Part shown: one piece after another, positions 25,157 to 33,462 of the stretch
Layout of the letters: each line of letters opens with the position of its first letter
How positions within the stretch are numbered: position 1 is the stretch's first letter
Assembly (NCBI RefSeq): GCF_900119385.1
Contig: NZ_FPKO01000008.1
Span: 530,059 to 594,058, forward strand
Direction: 5' to 3'
DNA from: Thermophilibacter mediterraneus
GTDB lineage: Bacteria > Actinomycetota > Coriobacteriia > Coriobacteriales > Atopobiaceae
Length of the DNA stretch: 64,000 nt
Position numbers and translations under genes: made by a program
The notes under the pieces: generated by a model
Told to the model about the DNA's origin: nothing
The model's database searches: none
What the model saw: the letters and a program-made list of their open reading frames with translations, nothing else

Positions 25157-25861
25157 ATGGACGGGGCGGCGGCGCGGATACGACGGGAGCTCGAGGGGCT
25201 CGCCGACCCCGCCTACCGCGAGTTCCAGGCGCGGCTCGTGCCCACCGTCGACCCCGCGCGCATCATCGGCGTGCGCACCCCGGCCCTGCGCTCGCTCGCC
25301 AAGAGGCTCGCCCGCGAGCGCCCGGACGACGCCCGTGCGTTTCTCGATGCGCTCCCCCACGAGACCTACGACGAGATGAACCTCCACGGCGAGCTCATCG
25401 GGCGCGTGGCGAAGACGCCGCAGGAGGCCTTCGGACTGCTCGATGCGTTCCTGCCGCACGTGGACAACTGGGCGACCTGCGACCTCGTCCGCGTGCCCGC
25501 CCTCGGGCGCGACCTTCCCGCGACCCTCGAGCGGATCCGCGGCTGGGTCGCCGCCGAGCCGGAGTACGCGGTGCGCTTCGGCATCGTCCAGCTCACGGCG
25601 CTCTTCCTGGGCAACGCCTTCGACCCCTCCCAGCTCGACCTCGTCGCCGGAATCTCGAGGCCCGAGTACTACGTCAACATGGCGCGCGCCTGGTACTTCT
25701 CGTTCGCTCTCGTCAGGCAGCCCGCCGCGACGCTCCCCCTCTTCGAGCGCCGGCCGCCCGCCCTCGACGCCTGGACGCACAACAAGGCGCTCCAGAAGGC
25801 GCGCGAGAGCCGGCGCGTGACGCCCGAGCAGAGGGCGTACCTGCAGTCCCTCAAGGTGTGA
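25157..25861 (+). CDS. DNA alkylation repair protein (AlkD-like)
   Basis: A 234-residue all-helical HEAT-repeat protein of the DNA alkylation repair family, which removes bulky or N3/N7-alkyl purines. The conserved segments VGVRTPxLR-like (IIGVRTPALRSLAK), DEMNLHGELI and the catalytic region VDNWATCDLV are present. The Asp of the last motif corresponds to the AlkD active-site Asp. GGGGGAGG precedes the ATG. The gene stands alone. Confidence 0.85.
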   Translation: MDGAAARIRRELEGLADPAYREFQARLVPTVDPARIIGVRTPALRSLAKRLARERPDDARAFLDALPHETYDEMNLHGELIGRVAKTPQEAFGLLDAFLPHVDNWATCDLVRVPALGRDLPATLERIRGWVAAEPEYAVRFGIVQLTALFLGNAFDPSQLDLVAGISRPEYYVNMARAWYFSFALVRQPAATLPLFERRPPALDAWTHNKALQKARESRRVTPEQRAYLQSLKV

Positions 25862-25942
25862 CGAGCGGGCAGCGAACTTTACCCCGTGACGATGCCTCTC
25901 GACGAGCTGGAATCGGTGCGCGAGCGCCACGGCTGGCGCTAA

Positions 25943-26287
25943 CTAGGGCGAGGCGGCAACCCTGGAGAGCGGCACGATCTTCTTGAGCTCCGGCTCCAGC
26001 TTGCGGCGCGCGACCTCAATGTCATACGCGGCCTGGGCCCTGAGCCAGTAGCCGTCAGAGAGCCCGAAGAACCGGCAGAGCCTCAAATCAGTATCTGCCG
26101 TTATCGAGCGACGGCCGAGGACGATCTGCCCGATGCGCTGCGCGGGAATGCCGGTCTCCTTTGCCAGGCGGTACTGGGAGATTCCCATGGGGACGAGAAA
26201 CTCCTCCTTGAGCAGCTCTCCCGGTGTGACGGGGGCGAGTGCGACGGCGGGGTCCGACACCTCAGTGATAGTCGACGATCTCAACAT
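25943..26287 (-). CDS. higA: HigA-type antitoxin
   Basis: A 114-residue HTH protein of the HigA/VapI addiction-module type. The start of the fold is PVTPGELLKEEFLVPMGISQ, then RLAKETGIPAQRIGQIVLGRRSITADTDLRLCRFFG. The ATG at 26287 has GGGAGG 8 bp upstream and overlaps the toxin gene by 26 bp. The toxin-first order is typical of higBA. It should bind HigB and repress the pair. Confidence 0.9.
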   Translation of the reverse strand: MLRSSTITEVSDPAVALAPVTPGELLKEEFLVPMGISQYRLAKETGIPAQRIGQIVLGRRSITADTDLRLCRFFGLSDGYWLRAQAAYDIEVARRKLEPELKKIVPLSRVAASP

Positions 26288-26540
26288 GCTCGGCACCTCC
26301 CTCTGTCCATCGAAAGCATATCCGAAACTGCTCGTTGATCCGGATGCCGTGCCGCCCCTCCCGGTCCCCCGCGAGCGCCTCCAGCCGGTTGCCCGGCGGA
26401 ACCCGCAGATCCGACAGGGCGTCCGCGACTTGCAGCTGGCGAAGCTTTCTCAGGGCGACCCGCTCGAACGACGCGAACCTTGCCACGCGAGACCCCAAAG
26501 CGAGCCTCTCCGTGTCCTTGTCTCCAAATGACCTAATCAT
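26262..26540 (-). CDS. higB: HigB-type mRNA interferase toxin
   Basis: A 92-residue RelE-superfamily toxin that cleaves mRNA at the ribosome. Family segments include FGDKDTERL at the N-terminus, RKLRQLQVADALSDLRVPPG in the middle and the C-terminal block GRHGIRINEQFRICFRW. The ATG at 26540 has GAGGCG upstream. A TATAAT and an AGAACANNTGTTCT palindrome lie about 40-60 bp upstream, suggesting SOS-type control of the operon. Confidence 0.9.
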   Translation of the reverse strand: MIRSFGDKDTERLALGSRVARFASFERVALRKLRQLQVADALSDLRVPPGNRLEALAGDREGRHGIRINEQFRICFRWTEGGAEHVEIVDYH

Positions 26541-26589
26541 AGTATCGCCTCGCGTTATTATTGGCAAGCAGTCTTCTCTTCCAAATTAT

Positions 26590-26603
26590 AGAACATTTGT
26601 TCT
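26590..26603. promoter_or_regulatory. AGAACATTTGTTCT palindrome in the higBA promoter
   Basis: GAAC-N4-GTTC matches the Gram-positive LexA box core. Read toward higB it is followed directly by TATAAT, so it sits in the -35/-10 spacer, a good place for a repressor. A matching palindrome lies at 36065 and near matches at 53774. LexA binding is inferred only. Confidence 0.6.
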
Positions 26604-26849
26604 AATTATCCATGGGAGATGCCGGGCCACGAACCCGCCCGCTCCTCTCGTGTCCCCCTGCCCCCCTCGTCAGCCAGCCCGCATGTGCCTCGGAAAACCG
26701 CAGGTAGAGGCCACGTAAAGAACTCTTGACGCACGTTTCCCGCCTCACGGGACCCGGTGTCGGGACCCTTTGATGGTACGATTCCGCGAGACGTGTCATG
26801 GTCTGGCCCGTAAGGGGACCACGCCGAGAAGAACGGAGGGAGAGCGGGC

Positions 26850-27479
26850 ATGGAGGTCGGCGGAAGGATTCGCGAGCTGCGGGCCGCGCACGGGATGTCG
26901 CAGGATGACCTCGCGGCGCGCGTGTACGTGAGCCGCCAGACGATCAGTAGCTGGGAGAACGGCAAGACCTATCCTGACGTCCAGAGCCTGCTCCTGCTCT
27001 CCGAGATCTTCGGCGCGTCCGTGGACTCTCTCATCAAAGGAGACGTGGAGACCATGAACGAGACCATCGACCGCGACATCGAGACCATGAAGCGCCTGAG
27101 CTACGTGATGCTCGGATTCTTGCTGCTCATGATAGCCGCACTGATATGGGTCGGCCTGCAGGCGTTCGCCTGGGACTGGCCGCTCGAGCAGACCGTGCCC
27201 ACCTTCGTGCTCGCCCTCGTTTTCTGGGGCGTCGCGATGTTCGCCGCCTGCTGGGTGGATCGCATCAAGAAGTCGCACGACCTCGTCACCTACGGCGAGA
27301 TCCTCGCCTACTGGAGGGGCGAGGCAGTGGACCGCGACACGGAGCGCGGGCGGCGCGAGCGCATGATCCCCAGCTGGATGAAGGTCATCCGCACCGTCGG
27401 CATGACGCTTCTCGCGATGGCAGTCGGCGCGTTCGTGGGCTACGGCGGGGCCGCGCTCGCGAACATGTTGCTCGGATAG
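26850..27479 (+). CDS. XRE regulator with membrane domain
   Basis: A 209-residue protein with an N-terminal HTH (residues 5-60: GGRIRELRAAHGMSQDDLAAR, then VSRQTISSWENGKTYPDVQSL) fused to a membrane part with about three helices (residues 89-110, 118-140, 177-200). HTH proteins of this plan are common in Firmicutes and Actinobacteria and are thought to sense membrane conditions or partner proteins. A GAGGGAGAGCGGGC site precedes the ATG. The lipoprotein gene follows 49 bp downstream. Confidence 0.8.
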   Translation: MEVGGRIRELRAAHGMSQDDLAARVYVSRQTISSWENGKTYPDVQSLLLLSEIFGASVDSLIKGDVETMNETIDRDIETMKRLSYVMLGFLLLMIAALIWVGLQAFAWDWPLEQTVPTFVLALVFWGVAMFAACWVDRIKKSHDLVTYGEILAYWRGEAVDRDTERGRRERMIPSWMKVIRTVGMTLLAMAVGAFVGYGGAALANMLLG

Positions 27480-27528
27480 GTCTGACTCCGAGGGCAGAAT
27501 GGGCGAAGACCACATCGGAAGGAGTCCC

Positions 27529-28029
27529 ATGAGAGCCCGCGCCGCCATCGCTTCCCTGCTCGCCGCAACGATCGCGCTGCCCCTCGCGGGGTGCTTCGGC
27601 CTGCCCGGGCTCGGTGACGTCGCCGACCAGGCGGAGGAATTCGCCTCCCAGGCGCAGGAGCTCGCCGACACGCTCTCGGAGGTCGAATGGGGCAAGGTCT
27701 CCCGACTCGTCGTGAGAGACGCCCAAACCGGCGAGGTCGTGCGCGAGCTGACCGACCAGGCCCAGATCGAGAGTGCCTTCGAGTCGCTCTCCAACGAGAA
27801 CGGCCTCGCATCGGAGCCGGAGGGGGACGCCGAGTACGCCTTCGAGCTGTGGCAGCCCGAGACGCAGAAGGCGGGCCAGGACGCGGCCGACCTCGACGAG
27901 GTCAAGGTGCTCGAGGTCACCACCTACGAGGGGTCGCCCGTCGTGGAGCTCGAGGTGAGCCCCATCGGCCTCAGGCTCCACCTCTCCTCGCGCGCCGCCG
28001 CCGACTCGCTGCGCGCGCTCGCGGGGTAG
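27529..28029 (+). CDS. Lipoprotein, paralogue of 23717-24262
   Basis: A 166-residue predicted lipoprotein (lipobox LAGC near residue 22) with a short helical segment QAEEFASQAQELADTL. Its second half is closely similar to the lipoprotein at 23717: both have GK(T/V)SRLVVRDA, TDQA(E/Q)(V/I)E and FELWQPETQKAGQDA. It has fewer copies of the SQA-ELA heptad than its paralogue. GGAAGGAG precedes the ATG. Function is unknown. Confidence 0.75.
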   Translation: MRARAAIASLLAATIALPLAGCFGLPGLGDVADQAEEFASQAQELADTLSEVEWGKVSRLVVRDAQTGEVVRELTDQAQIESAFESLSNENGLASEPEGDAEYAFELWQPETQKAGQDAADLDEVKVLEVTTYEGSPVVELEVSPIGLRLHLSSRAAADSLRALAG

Positions 28030-28032
28030 CGG

Positions 28033-28416
28033 CTAGTCGCCGGCGATCTCCTGCCGCGCGCGCTTGGGCAGCTTGGCAAAGACGAGCTCGTAGCTCATGT
28101 CGCACAGGTCGAGCACGAGCCCCTCGGGTAGGTCGGAGTCCAGGTCGACCGACACCCACGTGCGCCCGTCGGAGTAGTATCCGGGCAGCACCTCGCCCGG
28201 ATGCTCGGCGCGCAGCTCCAGGATGCGGTCGGGGTCGCACTTGAGCGAGAGCAGGTGGCGCCCCGCATAGGGCGGCTTGGCGTCAGGCGACGTCGTGAAC
28301 TCGCAGGCGAACTGCCTCCCGCCGACCCAGTAGACCATCCAGCCCCACTTCTCGTGGAGGGCCTTCGTGGCACCGGGGCATGAGAGCAGGCGGGCGTCTA
28401 TGCGCGAGAGGTCCAT
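28033..28416 (-). CDS. MmcQ/YjbR family protein
   Basis: A 127-residue protein of the MmcQ/YjbR (CyaY-like fold) family. Typical segments are the start SCPGATKALHEKWGW, the substrate-like core LLSLKCDPDRILELRAEHP, and the DLPEGLVLDLCDMSYELVFAKLPK end. The family's DNA-binding role is only suggested. AGGCGGCC precedes the ATG. It is convergent with the lipoprotein gene, with 3 bp between stops. Confidence 0.8.
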   Translation of the reverse strand: MDLSRIDARLLSCPGATKALHEKWGWMVYWVGGRQFACEFTTSPDAKPPYAGRHLLSLKCDPDRILELRAEHPGEVLPGYYSDGRTWVSVDLDSDLPEGLVLDLCDMSYELVFAKLPKRARQEIAGD

Positions 28417-28527
28417 GGCCGCCTCCTTTGGTCGAACTCATGCCCCCGATTATACCGGGCATGCCGCCGGCCCCGACGCACCCGTGGGATAACGTGTGCC
28501 ATCGGATCCCGGACGAAGGGAACGCCC

Positions 28528-28659
28528 ATGCCCGACGATGTCCGCCAGGAGAGGCTCGCCGAGGTGCTCGACCCCCGCTCGCAGAGGTGTGGAGGGAGCT
28601 CTGCTCGTTACGACAAGACCTACGAGGCGTATCTGCGGCTCGTGCTCCGCTACCTATGA
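28528..28659 (+). CDS. Small ORF of 43 residues, doubtful
   Basis: An ATG with GAAGGGA upstream opens 43 codons (MPDDVRQERLAEVLDPRSQ...). I recognise no family. It lies in a decayed stretch (28417-28959) with other fragments, so it may be a remnant rather than a gene. Confidence 0.3.
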   Translation: MPDDVRQERLAEVLDPRSQRCGGSSARYDKTYEAYLRLVLRYL

Positions 28660-28668
28660 GCGACTCGC

Positions 28669-28890
28669 CTACTCCCCGTGGGCCACGCACGCGATGCGCA
28701 TGGCCGCGTAGGCGCCGGCCACGCGGGCGTGGCGCGCGGGGTCGCACCCGATGCGGTCGATCTCGGCGACGTCGAGCACGTCCTTCTCGCGCCCGCTCGC
28801 GGCCTTGGCGGCGCGGACGGACTCGAGCGTCGCTCCGGGTCGAGGGCCAAAATCCGGAGCGGCGCTCGCTTGCCGCCCCCCACGCGTCAC
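28669..28890 (-). pseudogene. Possible gene remnant
   Basis: A 73-codon frame reading LESVRAAKAASGREKDVLDVAEI. That resembles the 'K..A.R.KD..D...L' C-terminal pattern of nucleotidyltransferase-type toxins (AbiEii/DUF6036), but it lacks any catalytic domain. I treat it as a possible decayed fragment. The surrounding 28417-28959 region has no intact gene. Confidence 0.3.
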
Positions 28891-28959
28891 GGGACAATGA
28901 AGGCGAGCTCAGGAAGGCAGAAGCGGCGCGCCGCCGGGTAACGGACGATTGGAGCCGAC

Positions 28960-29458
28960 ATGGTCACGCTCGACATGGCAGAGAGGATCCGCGGAATGCG
29001 AGCCGCCCGCGGCTAAACGCAGGAGCGCCTGGCTAGGCAGTTGGGGCTCACCCCTGCCGCGGTGTCGAAGTGGGAGACCGGGCAGGCGCTCCCCGACATC
29101 ATGGTCCTAGGCCCGCTCGCGGCGGCGCTCGGGACGACGACGGACGATCTTCTTGGGTACGACCCGGACGTTGACGAGGCGCGGGCCGAGAAGGTCCTGG
29201 GCCCCGCAAGGGAGGCGGGCGCCCGAGGAGACGCCGCGGAGGCGGCGAGGCTCGCCGGTGAGGCCCTGGCCGCCTACCCGGCAAGCACCACGGTCGCCTT
29301 CGCTGCGGCCTCCGCCCCCATGGGGGCGGCACAGGCGGCCGCGGACCCCGGAGAGGCGAGGTGCGCCCTCGCGCGCAGCTCTCGAGGAGAAGGAGGCCGA
29401 CGCCGCGCGCCTGCGCGACGTCCTGGAGGGGGTCGCCCGAATGAGGGCGGCGCGATGA
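28960..29458 (+). pseudogene. XRE regulator broken by a stop and a frameshift
   Basis: The frame starts MVTLDMAERIRGMRAARG, meets TAA at codon 19 where the family has a Leu before TQE, then continues through a normal HTH (RLARQLGLTPAAVSKWETG then QALPDIMVLGPLAAAL). An Ala-rich helical region follows. Near 29370 the frame must shift to reach the coherent tail LEEKEADAARLRDVLEGVARM ending at 29458. Two independent lesions make a real pseudogene more likely than a single read error. Confidence 0.65.
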
Positions 29459-29812
29459 AAGCGTCGGCAGGATGGCCGCCGTCCACGCCGGGCGGGCGAG
29501 GCGCCCCAGGGCGAAGGAGCCGGCGAGCGCGGCGACAACGGCAATGGCAATGGCGACCGCGGCCAGCGCCACCGCGAAAGTCCTCGTCCTCCGCTCGTTC
29601 TTCTCGACCATCTCGCGCATCTCGTCCACGTCCCCCCTCACCAGCTCGTCAATCGTGGTGCCGAAGAGGTTCGCGATGAGGAGCATGCTCTGGACGTCGG
29701 GCAGGGCCCTCCCGGTCTCCCACTTCCTCACCGTGACGCGGCTCACGTAGAGCCTCTGCGCGAGCTCCTCCTGGGAGAGGCCGAGCGCCTGCCTCCCCCC
29801 CATGAGCGCCAT
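29099..29812 (-). CDS. XRE regulator with membrane helix, C-terminus uncertain
   Basis: The N-terminal 55 residues are a good HTH (LGLSQEELAQRLYVSRVTVR then KWETGRALPDVQSMLLIANL). A linker with EKNERR and one membrane helix (residues 79-100: TFAVALAAVAIAIAVVAALA) follow. After about residue 115 the sequence becomes Arg/Pro/Ser-rich and runs antisense to the neighbouring pseudogene, so the natural stop seems lost; the true protein may end near 29460. The start could also be a GTG at 29821. Confidence 0.55.
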   Translation of the reverse strand: MALMGGRQALGLSQEELAQRLYVSRVTVRKWETGRALPDVQSMLLIANLFGTTIDELVRGDVDEMREMVEKNERRTRTFAVALAAVAIAIAVVAALAGSFALGRLARPAWTAAILPTLSSRRPHSGDPLQDVAQARGVGLLLLESCARGRTSPLRGPRPPVPPPWGRRPQRRRPWCLPGRRPGPHRRASPPPRRLLGRPPPLRGPGPSRPAPRQRPGRTQEDRPSSSRAPPRAGLGP

Positions 29813-29890
29813 ATTCCTCACGGTGGATTCTTTAGATGCGTCGCAAGGGCAAGAGAGGGCGCCCGCAGGCACCCCTTCTCGCACAGTTTC

Positions 29891-30652
29891 CTACAGTCTC
29901 ACGTTTGCCGGAGCTGGATGCTCCCCGCAGAACAGTTCGACAGGCGTTTTGTCGCAGTCTCCGTACAGCCGCTCCGCCGCCTCGGGGCAGAGGACCCACA
30001 GTGCCCGGATGATGCTCGCGTCCGCTCGCGCCGGAGAGAGCGCCTCCATCAAGGGGTCGAACAACCGCTCGTTGTGGGCGACGCGGTTCCTCACCCGATT
30101 GATGGCGGCGAGGGCGTTATTTAGGTCGTTGCGGTTGGTGCCCTTCGGCCACGCGGCGTTGAGATAGGGGATCCACAGGTCGCGTTCGCGGCTACGATCG
30201 GTCAGGTGCGCCCAGAACCCCAGCATGAGGTTGGCGACCACCTGGTTGGGGTCGTCTTTGTCATGAGCGTTGCGCCGCGCCTGAGCCACCGCACGGCGGT
30301 TCACGAGGTTCACGTCTCGCGGGTTCCCGTTCTTGCTCATGCGCACGATGGGGCACAGCACCGGCGACCTATCGTCGAGCAGCCAGTGGGCGCCGCGCCA
30401 ACGCTCGCCCATCACGCGGTCGTAGGCGTTGCGCAGCGCAACCTCGAAGTGGGCGATGTCCCTCATGAGCACCTGTCCGAGCGATATGTTCCACTCGTAG
30501 AGGTCAAGTGCCCGCTCCACGTCGCCCTCGCAGACGGCAAGGTACGGAGCGAGGCGCTTTTGCGAGAGCCAACGCTCCGCCCATGCCCTCGTGGCACCCG
30601 CCTCGTCTTCCTTGGATTGTGACGAGGGGTTCGACTTCGGCTCTTCGAGCAT
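29891..30652 (-). CDS. Abi-like HEPN protein
   Basis: A 253-residue protein of the Abi_2 (AbiD/AbiF) group. The N-terminal RWLSQKRLAPYLAVCEGDVERAL and NISLGQVLMRDIAHFEVALRNAYD blocks match Abi-like helices. The HEPN RNase signature R-x4-H is present as R188-H193 (RNRVAH). An excellent GGAGGAG lies 2-3 bp before the ATG at 30652. Such proteins are abortive-infection or toxin-like RNases. It stands alone with an AT-richer promoter region upstream, and its codon use looks less GC-biased than neighbours, which hints at transfer. Confidence 0.75.
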   Translation of the reverse strand: MLEEPKSNPSSQSKEDEAGATRAWAERWLSQKRLAPYLAVCEGDVERALDLYEWNISLGQVLMRDIAHFEVALRNAYDRVMGERWRGAHWLLDDRSPVLCPIVRMSKNGNPRDVNLVNRRAVAQARRNAHDKDDPNQVVANLMLGFWAHLTDRSRERDLWIPYLNAAWPKGTNRNDLNNALAAINRVRNRVAHNERLFDPLMEALSPARADASIIRALWVLCPEAAERLYGDCDKTPVELFCGEHPAPANVRL

Positions 30653-30833
30653 TGCTCCTCCAGATAAAATTTTAGACCCGGTGACATGCAAGCAGCGGTC
30701 ATCCCGGGTCCATCGATTTGTATCTTACCCACTTTCGCGGAATATAACAAGGCATTTACGTCGGCATCAAGTTGTTGTTGGCTGGCCCTTCCTCAGCTCG
30801 CCCGGAACCGTGTCTCAACCGAAGCCCCGACAA

Positions 30834-30874
30834 GGGAGGGGCCGCCACGGGGACTCCTTGTGACGGCCCCTCCC
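30834..30874 (-). terminator. Terminator hairpin of the ABC permease gene
   Basis: Arms GGGAGGGGCCG and CGGCCCCTCCC pair perfectly over 11 bp with a 19-nt loop, a few bases past the stop of the leftward permease gene. Confidence 0.6.
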
Positions 30875-30881
30875 CTCGGCG

Positions 30882-32549
30882 TCACTCTCCCCAGCCGGGG
30901 CCCGGGAGCCCGCGGCGGGCGACCCAACGGAGGGTCGCAAGCCCGCCGAGCGCACAGGCGGCCGGAGCGGCGAGGTTGACCGCGGCGGACGCCGCGGGCC
31001 CGAGGGCGCCGGCGACCGTCACCGAGAGGAAGGCGAGGCCGAACGACGCCAGGACCCCGCCGATCGACCCCACCATGACCGGCAGGCCGCGCTTGACGAC
31101 CTCGGAGGGGGACGTCCAGGAGAGGTTGGGCCGCGAGGCGTCGATCGCAAGCGCGACCGAGGCAAAGCCCGTGAGCATGCCGACGGCCGCTACGACGCAC
31201 TGGAGCACCAGGAGCGGCGCGGTGCCGCCCGCCAGCAGCGCCACGGCGGAGACCGCCGCCGCGACCCCGCCCAGCACGAGGTTGGCGAGGAGCTTGGAGC
31301 CGAGCACAGCCCCGGCGCCCACCGGCGCCGTGAGCATGAGCCAGCTCGCGCGCGCCTCGAGCGAGACGGAGGGCCCCGCCGTGAGCGACATCGCCCCGCA
31401 GAACCCGAAGACCCACGGCAGGGCCGCGTCAACCTGGGCGCGCATCGCCGCGACGGTCCGCACGTCGAGCTGGACGCCGTTGACGACCCCGGAAGCGAGG
31501 AGCGCATCCACGCCGAAGAGGGCGATCGCGCCCGCCGCCGCGACCATGAGGATGAGCCCCGCGCAGTCGTTGAGCGCGTAGAAGGGCATGGAGCCGACGC
31601 GGCGGAGCTCCTTGACCGTGAGGGCGCGAAGCGGGCTCGCGGCGCCGCGAGGGGTCGCGGCGGGGCGCGCACAGCGGCGGGGCCCGGAGGTCGCCGCGGC
31701 GTTCACCGACGGATAGCGTGCCGCGAGGGCCAGCGTCACGAGCGCGGGAAGCGCGAGCGAGAGCGCCGCGAAGGCGAGGAGGCCCGCGACCGACCCCTCC
31801 CGGACCGCAGCGGCCGCCCAGGCCGCCGGCGGGTAGGCGGATGCCACGGCCGCGGAGAGCGCGCCCGCCACGTCGCCCATCGCCACGAGGGCCGCCGCGT
31901 CGTCGACCCCCGACGAGGCGCGGCCGAGGGCGAGCGACCCGGCGACGACGGCCACAACCGCCAGCGCCGAGAGGGCGAGCTGGACCGCACCCGCATGCCG
32001 GAACCTCACGGCGACCGAGGTGAGGGCGAGCGAGACGAGCGTGGCCACGGCCGCCGGTGCAAGCGGCGCCAGCACCGAGACGGCCGCTGCGGCTGCCACC
32101 GCGGCGGGAGAGGCGGGCGCGGAGGAGAAGTACGCCGCATGAAGCGGCGCCGACAGCAGCGCCGAGAGCGCGACGCCGAAACCGTAGAGCGGGGCCGTCC
32201 GCGCGAGCACGACCGTTCGCACGGGGACCGGCAGCGCCGCAACGAGGTCGTAGTCGCGGCAGCCGAAGACCGTGCCCGGCGCCTTGACGAACACGAGCGC
32301 CACCGCGGCGAGCGAGCCCGCAAGCGCCGCAAGGGCAGGGATGGCGCCGGCGGCTCCCGCGGCGACCATGCCCGACCCGAGCACCCACAGGTAGGCGATC
32401 GCCACGGCGGCGAGGAGGGCGACGAGCGCAGCGGAGCCCAGCAGCCGCGCGCGGCCCCTCCCGCGCCGGAGGCCGAGCCCGTAGAGGAGCGAGCGCGCCT
32501 GGAGGCAGAGCAGAGGGCCGAGGGCGCGACCGCGAGAGCGAGACGTCAT
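30882..32549 (-). CDS. ABC-2 type permease, unknown substrate
   Basis: A 555-residue Ala-rich integral membrane protein with roughly twelve membrane helices in two halves, matching large ABC-2 permeases paired with a single ATPase. The soluble middle carries KAPGTVFGCRDYDLVAALPVP, and 'LRALTVKELRRVGSMPFYALND' marks the second half. GGTGAT precedes the ATG at 32549. Its ATPase gene lies 5 bp upstream. The divergent GntR regulator of YtrA type suggests a cell-wall antibiotic-responsive exporter. Confidence 0.75.
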   Translation of the reverse strand: MTSRSRGRALGPLLCLQARSLLYGLGLRRGRGRARLLGSAALVALLAAVAIAYLWVLGSGMVAAGAAGAIPALAALAGSLAAVALVFVKAPGTVFGCRDYDLVAALPVPVRTVVLARTAPLYGFGVALSALLSAPLHAAYFSSAPASPAAVAAAAAVSVLAPLAPAAVATLVSLALTSVAVRFRHAGAVQLALSALAVVAVVAGSLALGRASSGVDDAAALVAMGDVAGALSAAVASAYPPAAWAAAAVREGSVAGLLAFAALSLALPALVTLALAARYPSVNAAATSGPRRCARPAATPRGAASPLRALTVKELRRVGSMPFYALNDCAGLILMVAAAGAIALFGVDALLASGVVNGVQLDVRTVAAMRAQVDAALPWVFGFCGAMSLTAGPSVSLEARASWLMLTAPVGAGAVLGSKLLANLVLGGVAAAVSAVALLAGGTAPLLVLQCVVAAVGMLTGFASVALAIDASRPNLSWTSPSEVVKRGLPVMVGSIGGVLASFGLAFLSVTVAGALGPAASAAVNLAAPAACALGGLATLRWVARRGLPGPGWGE

Positions 32550-32554
32550 GGCGA

Positions 32555-33304
32555 TCACCTCGTCCTTCTCGTCGCGGCGTCGCCGTCCTTCTCGTCCACG
32601 AGCTCGAGGAACACGTCCTCGAGCGACTCCGAGCCGCGCACCTCGTCGGTGGGGCCGGAGGCCACGAGCTCGCCCGCGCGGATGACGGCAACGGTGTCGC
32701 AGAGCCGCTCCACGACCTCGAGCACGTGGGACGAGAAGAACACCGCCCCGCCAGCCTCCGCGCGCTCGCGCAGGATGGCCTTGAGCTCGTGGGAGGCCGA
32801 AGGGTCGAGGCCCACGAAGGGCTCGTCGAGCACGAGCAGGGTCGGGTCGTGCAGGAGCGCCCCCACGAGCACGAGCTTCTGGCGCATGCCGTGGGAGTAC
32901 GCGGAGACGGGGTCGCCGAGCGCATCCGAGAGCTCGAGGCGCCCCGCGAGCTCGCCCGCGCGTCGACGACGCTCCTCCGTGCCCACGCCGAAGACGTCGG
33001 CGATAAGGTCCAGGTACTGAACGCCAGTGAGGAAGTCGTAGACGTCGGGGTTGTCCGGCACGTAGGCCATGCGGCGCTTTGCTGCCACGGGCTCGCGCCA
33101 GACGTCCATGCCGCACACGCGGACCTCCCCCGACGTGGGCGGCTGAGCCCCCACCACCGAGCGGATGAGCGTGGTCTTTCCCGCGCCATTGTGGCCGATG
33201 AAGCCACAGATCTCCCCCGGCGCCACCGAGAGCGAGAGGTCGCGCACCGCAACCTTGTCCCGGTAGGACTTCCGGAAGTGACGAACCTCGAGCACGTATT
33301 CCAT
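32555..33304 (-). CDS. ABC transporter ATPase
   Basis: A 249-residue ATPase with Walker A GHNGAGKTT, signature YSHGMRQKLVLVGAL, Walker B LLVLDEPFVGLDP and switch His in FFSSHVLEVVERLCD. It belongs to the ABC-2/drug-exporter group and is paired with the permease downstream. AAGGAGGAGAA precedes the ATG. A 27-bp palindromic element lies 16 bp upstream of the start, between this gene and the GntR operator. Two GAGAAGRAC motifs are near the 3' end (32562 and 32585). Confidence 0.88.
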   Translation of the reverse strand: MEYVLEVRHFRKSYRDKVAVRDLSLSVAPGEICGFIGHNGAGKTTLIRSVVGAQPPTSGEVRVCGMDVWREPVAAKRRMAYVPDNPDVYDFLTGVQYLDLIADVFGVGTEERRRRAGELAGRLELSDALGDPVSAYSHGMRQKLVLVGALLHDPTLLVLDEPFVGLDPSASHELKAILRERAEAGGAVFFSSHVLEVVERLCDTVAVIRAGELVASGPTDEVRGSESLEDVFLELVDEKDGDAATRRTR

Positions 33305-33320
33305 TTCTCCTCCTTCGGAT

Positions 33321-33347
33321 GTGCAAAAGTGACTGTCCCCTTTGCAC
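33321..33347. repeat. 27-bp palindromic element upstream of the ABC ATPase gene
   Basis: A single copy with arms GTGCAAA and TTTGCAC, 16 bp before the ATPase start codon and 4 bp from the GntR-type operator. It must be part of the 5' leader of the ABC operon. Confidence 0.88.
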
Positions 33348-33350
33348 GGT

Positions 33351-33375
33351 TCTGTTATAGCTGCTCTATAACAGA
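33351..33375. promoter_or_regulatory. GntR-type operator between ABC operon and regulator
   Basis: A perfect inverted repeat TCTGTTATAG-N5-CTATAACAGA. It lies between the divergent ABC operon and the YtrA-like regulator gene, and CTATAGTTC half sites follow at 33410-33420. The adjacent GntR regulator probably binds it. Confidence 0.7.
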
Positions 33376-33462
33376 TGGCGGGTACTATACCCCTTTCCGG
33401 GCGCGTCTGCTATAGTTCAGATAGAACACAGTTCCTCCACGCGCGAAGGGCGGGCAGCCACG

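Noticed and set aside
30882..33347. A single 821-residue ABC protein
   Set aside because: The ATPase motifs are in a different frame; two normal genes with their own ribosome sites explain the region.
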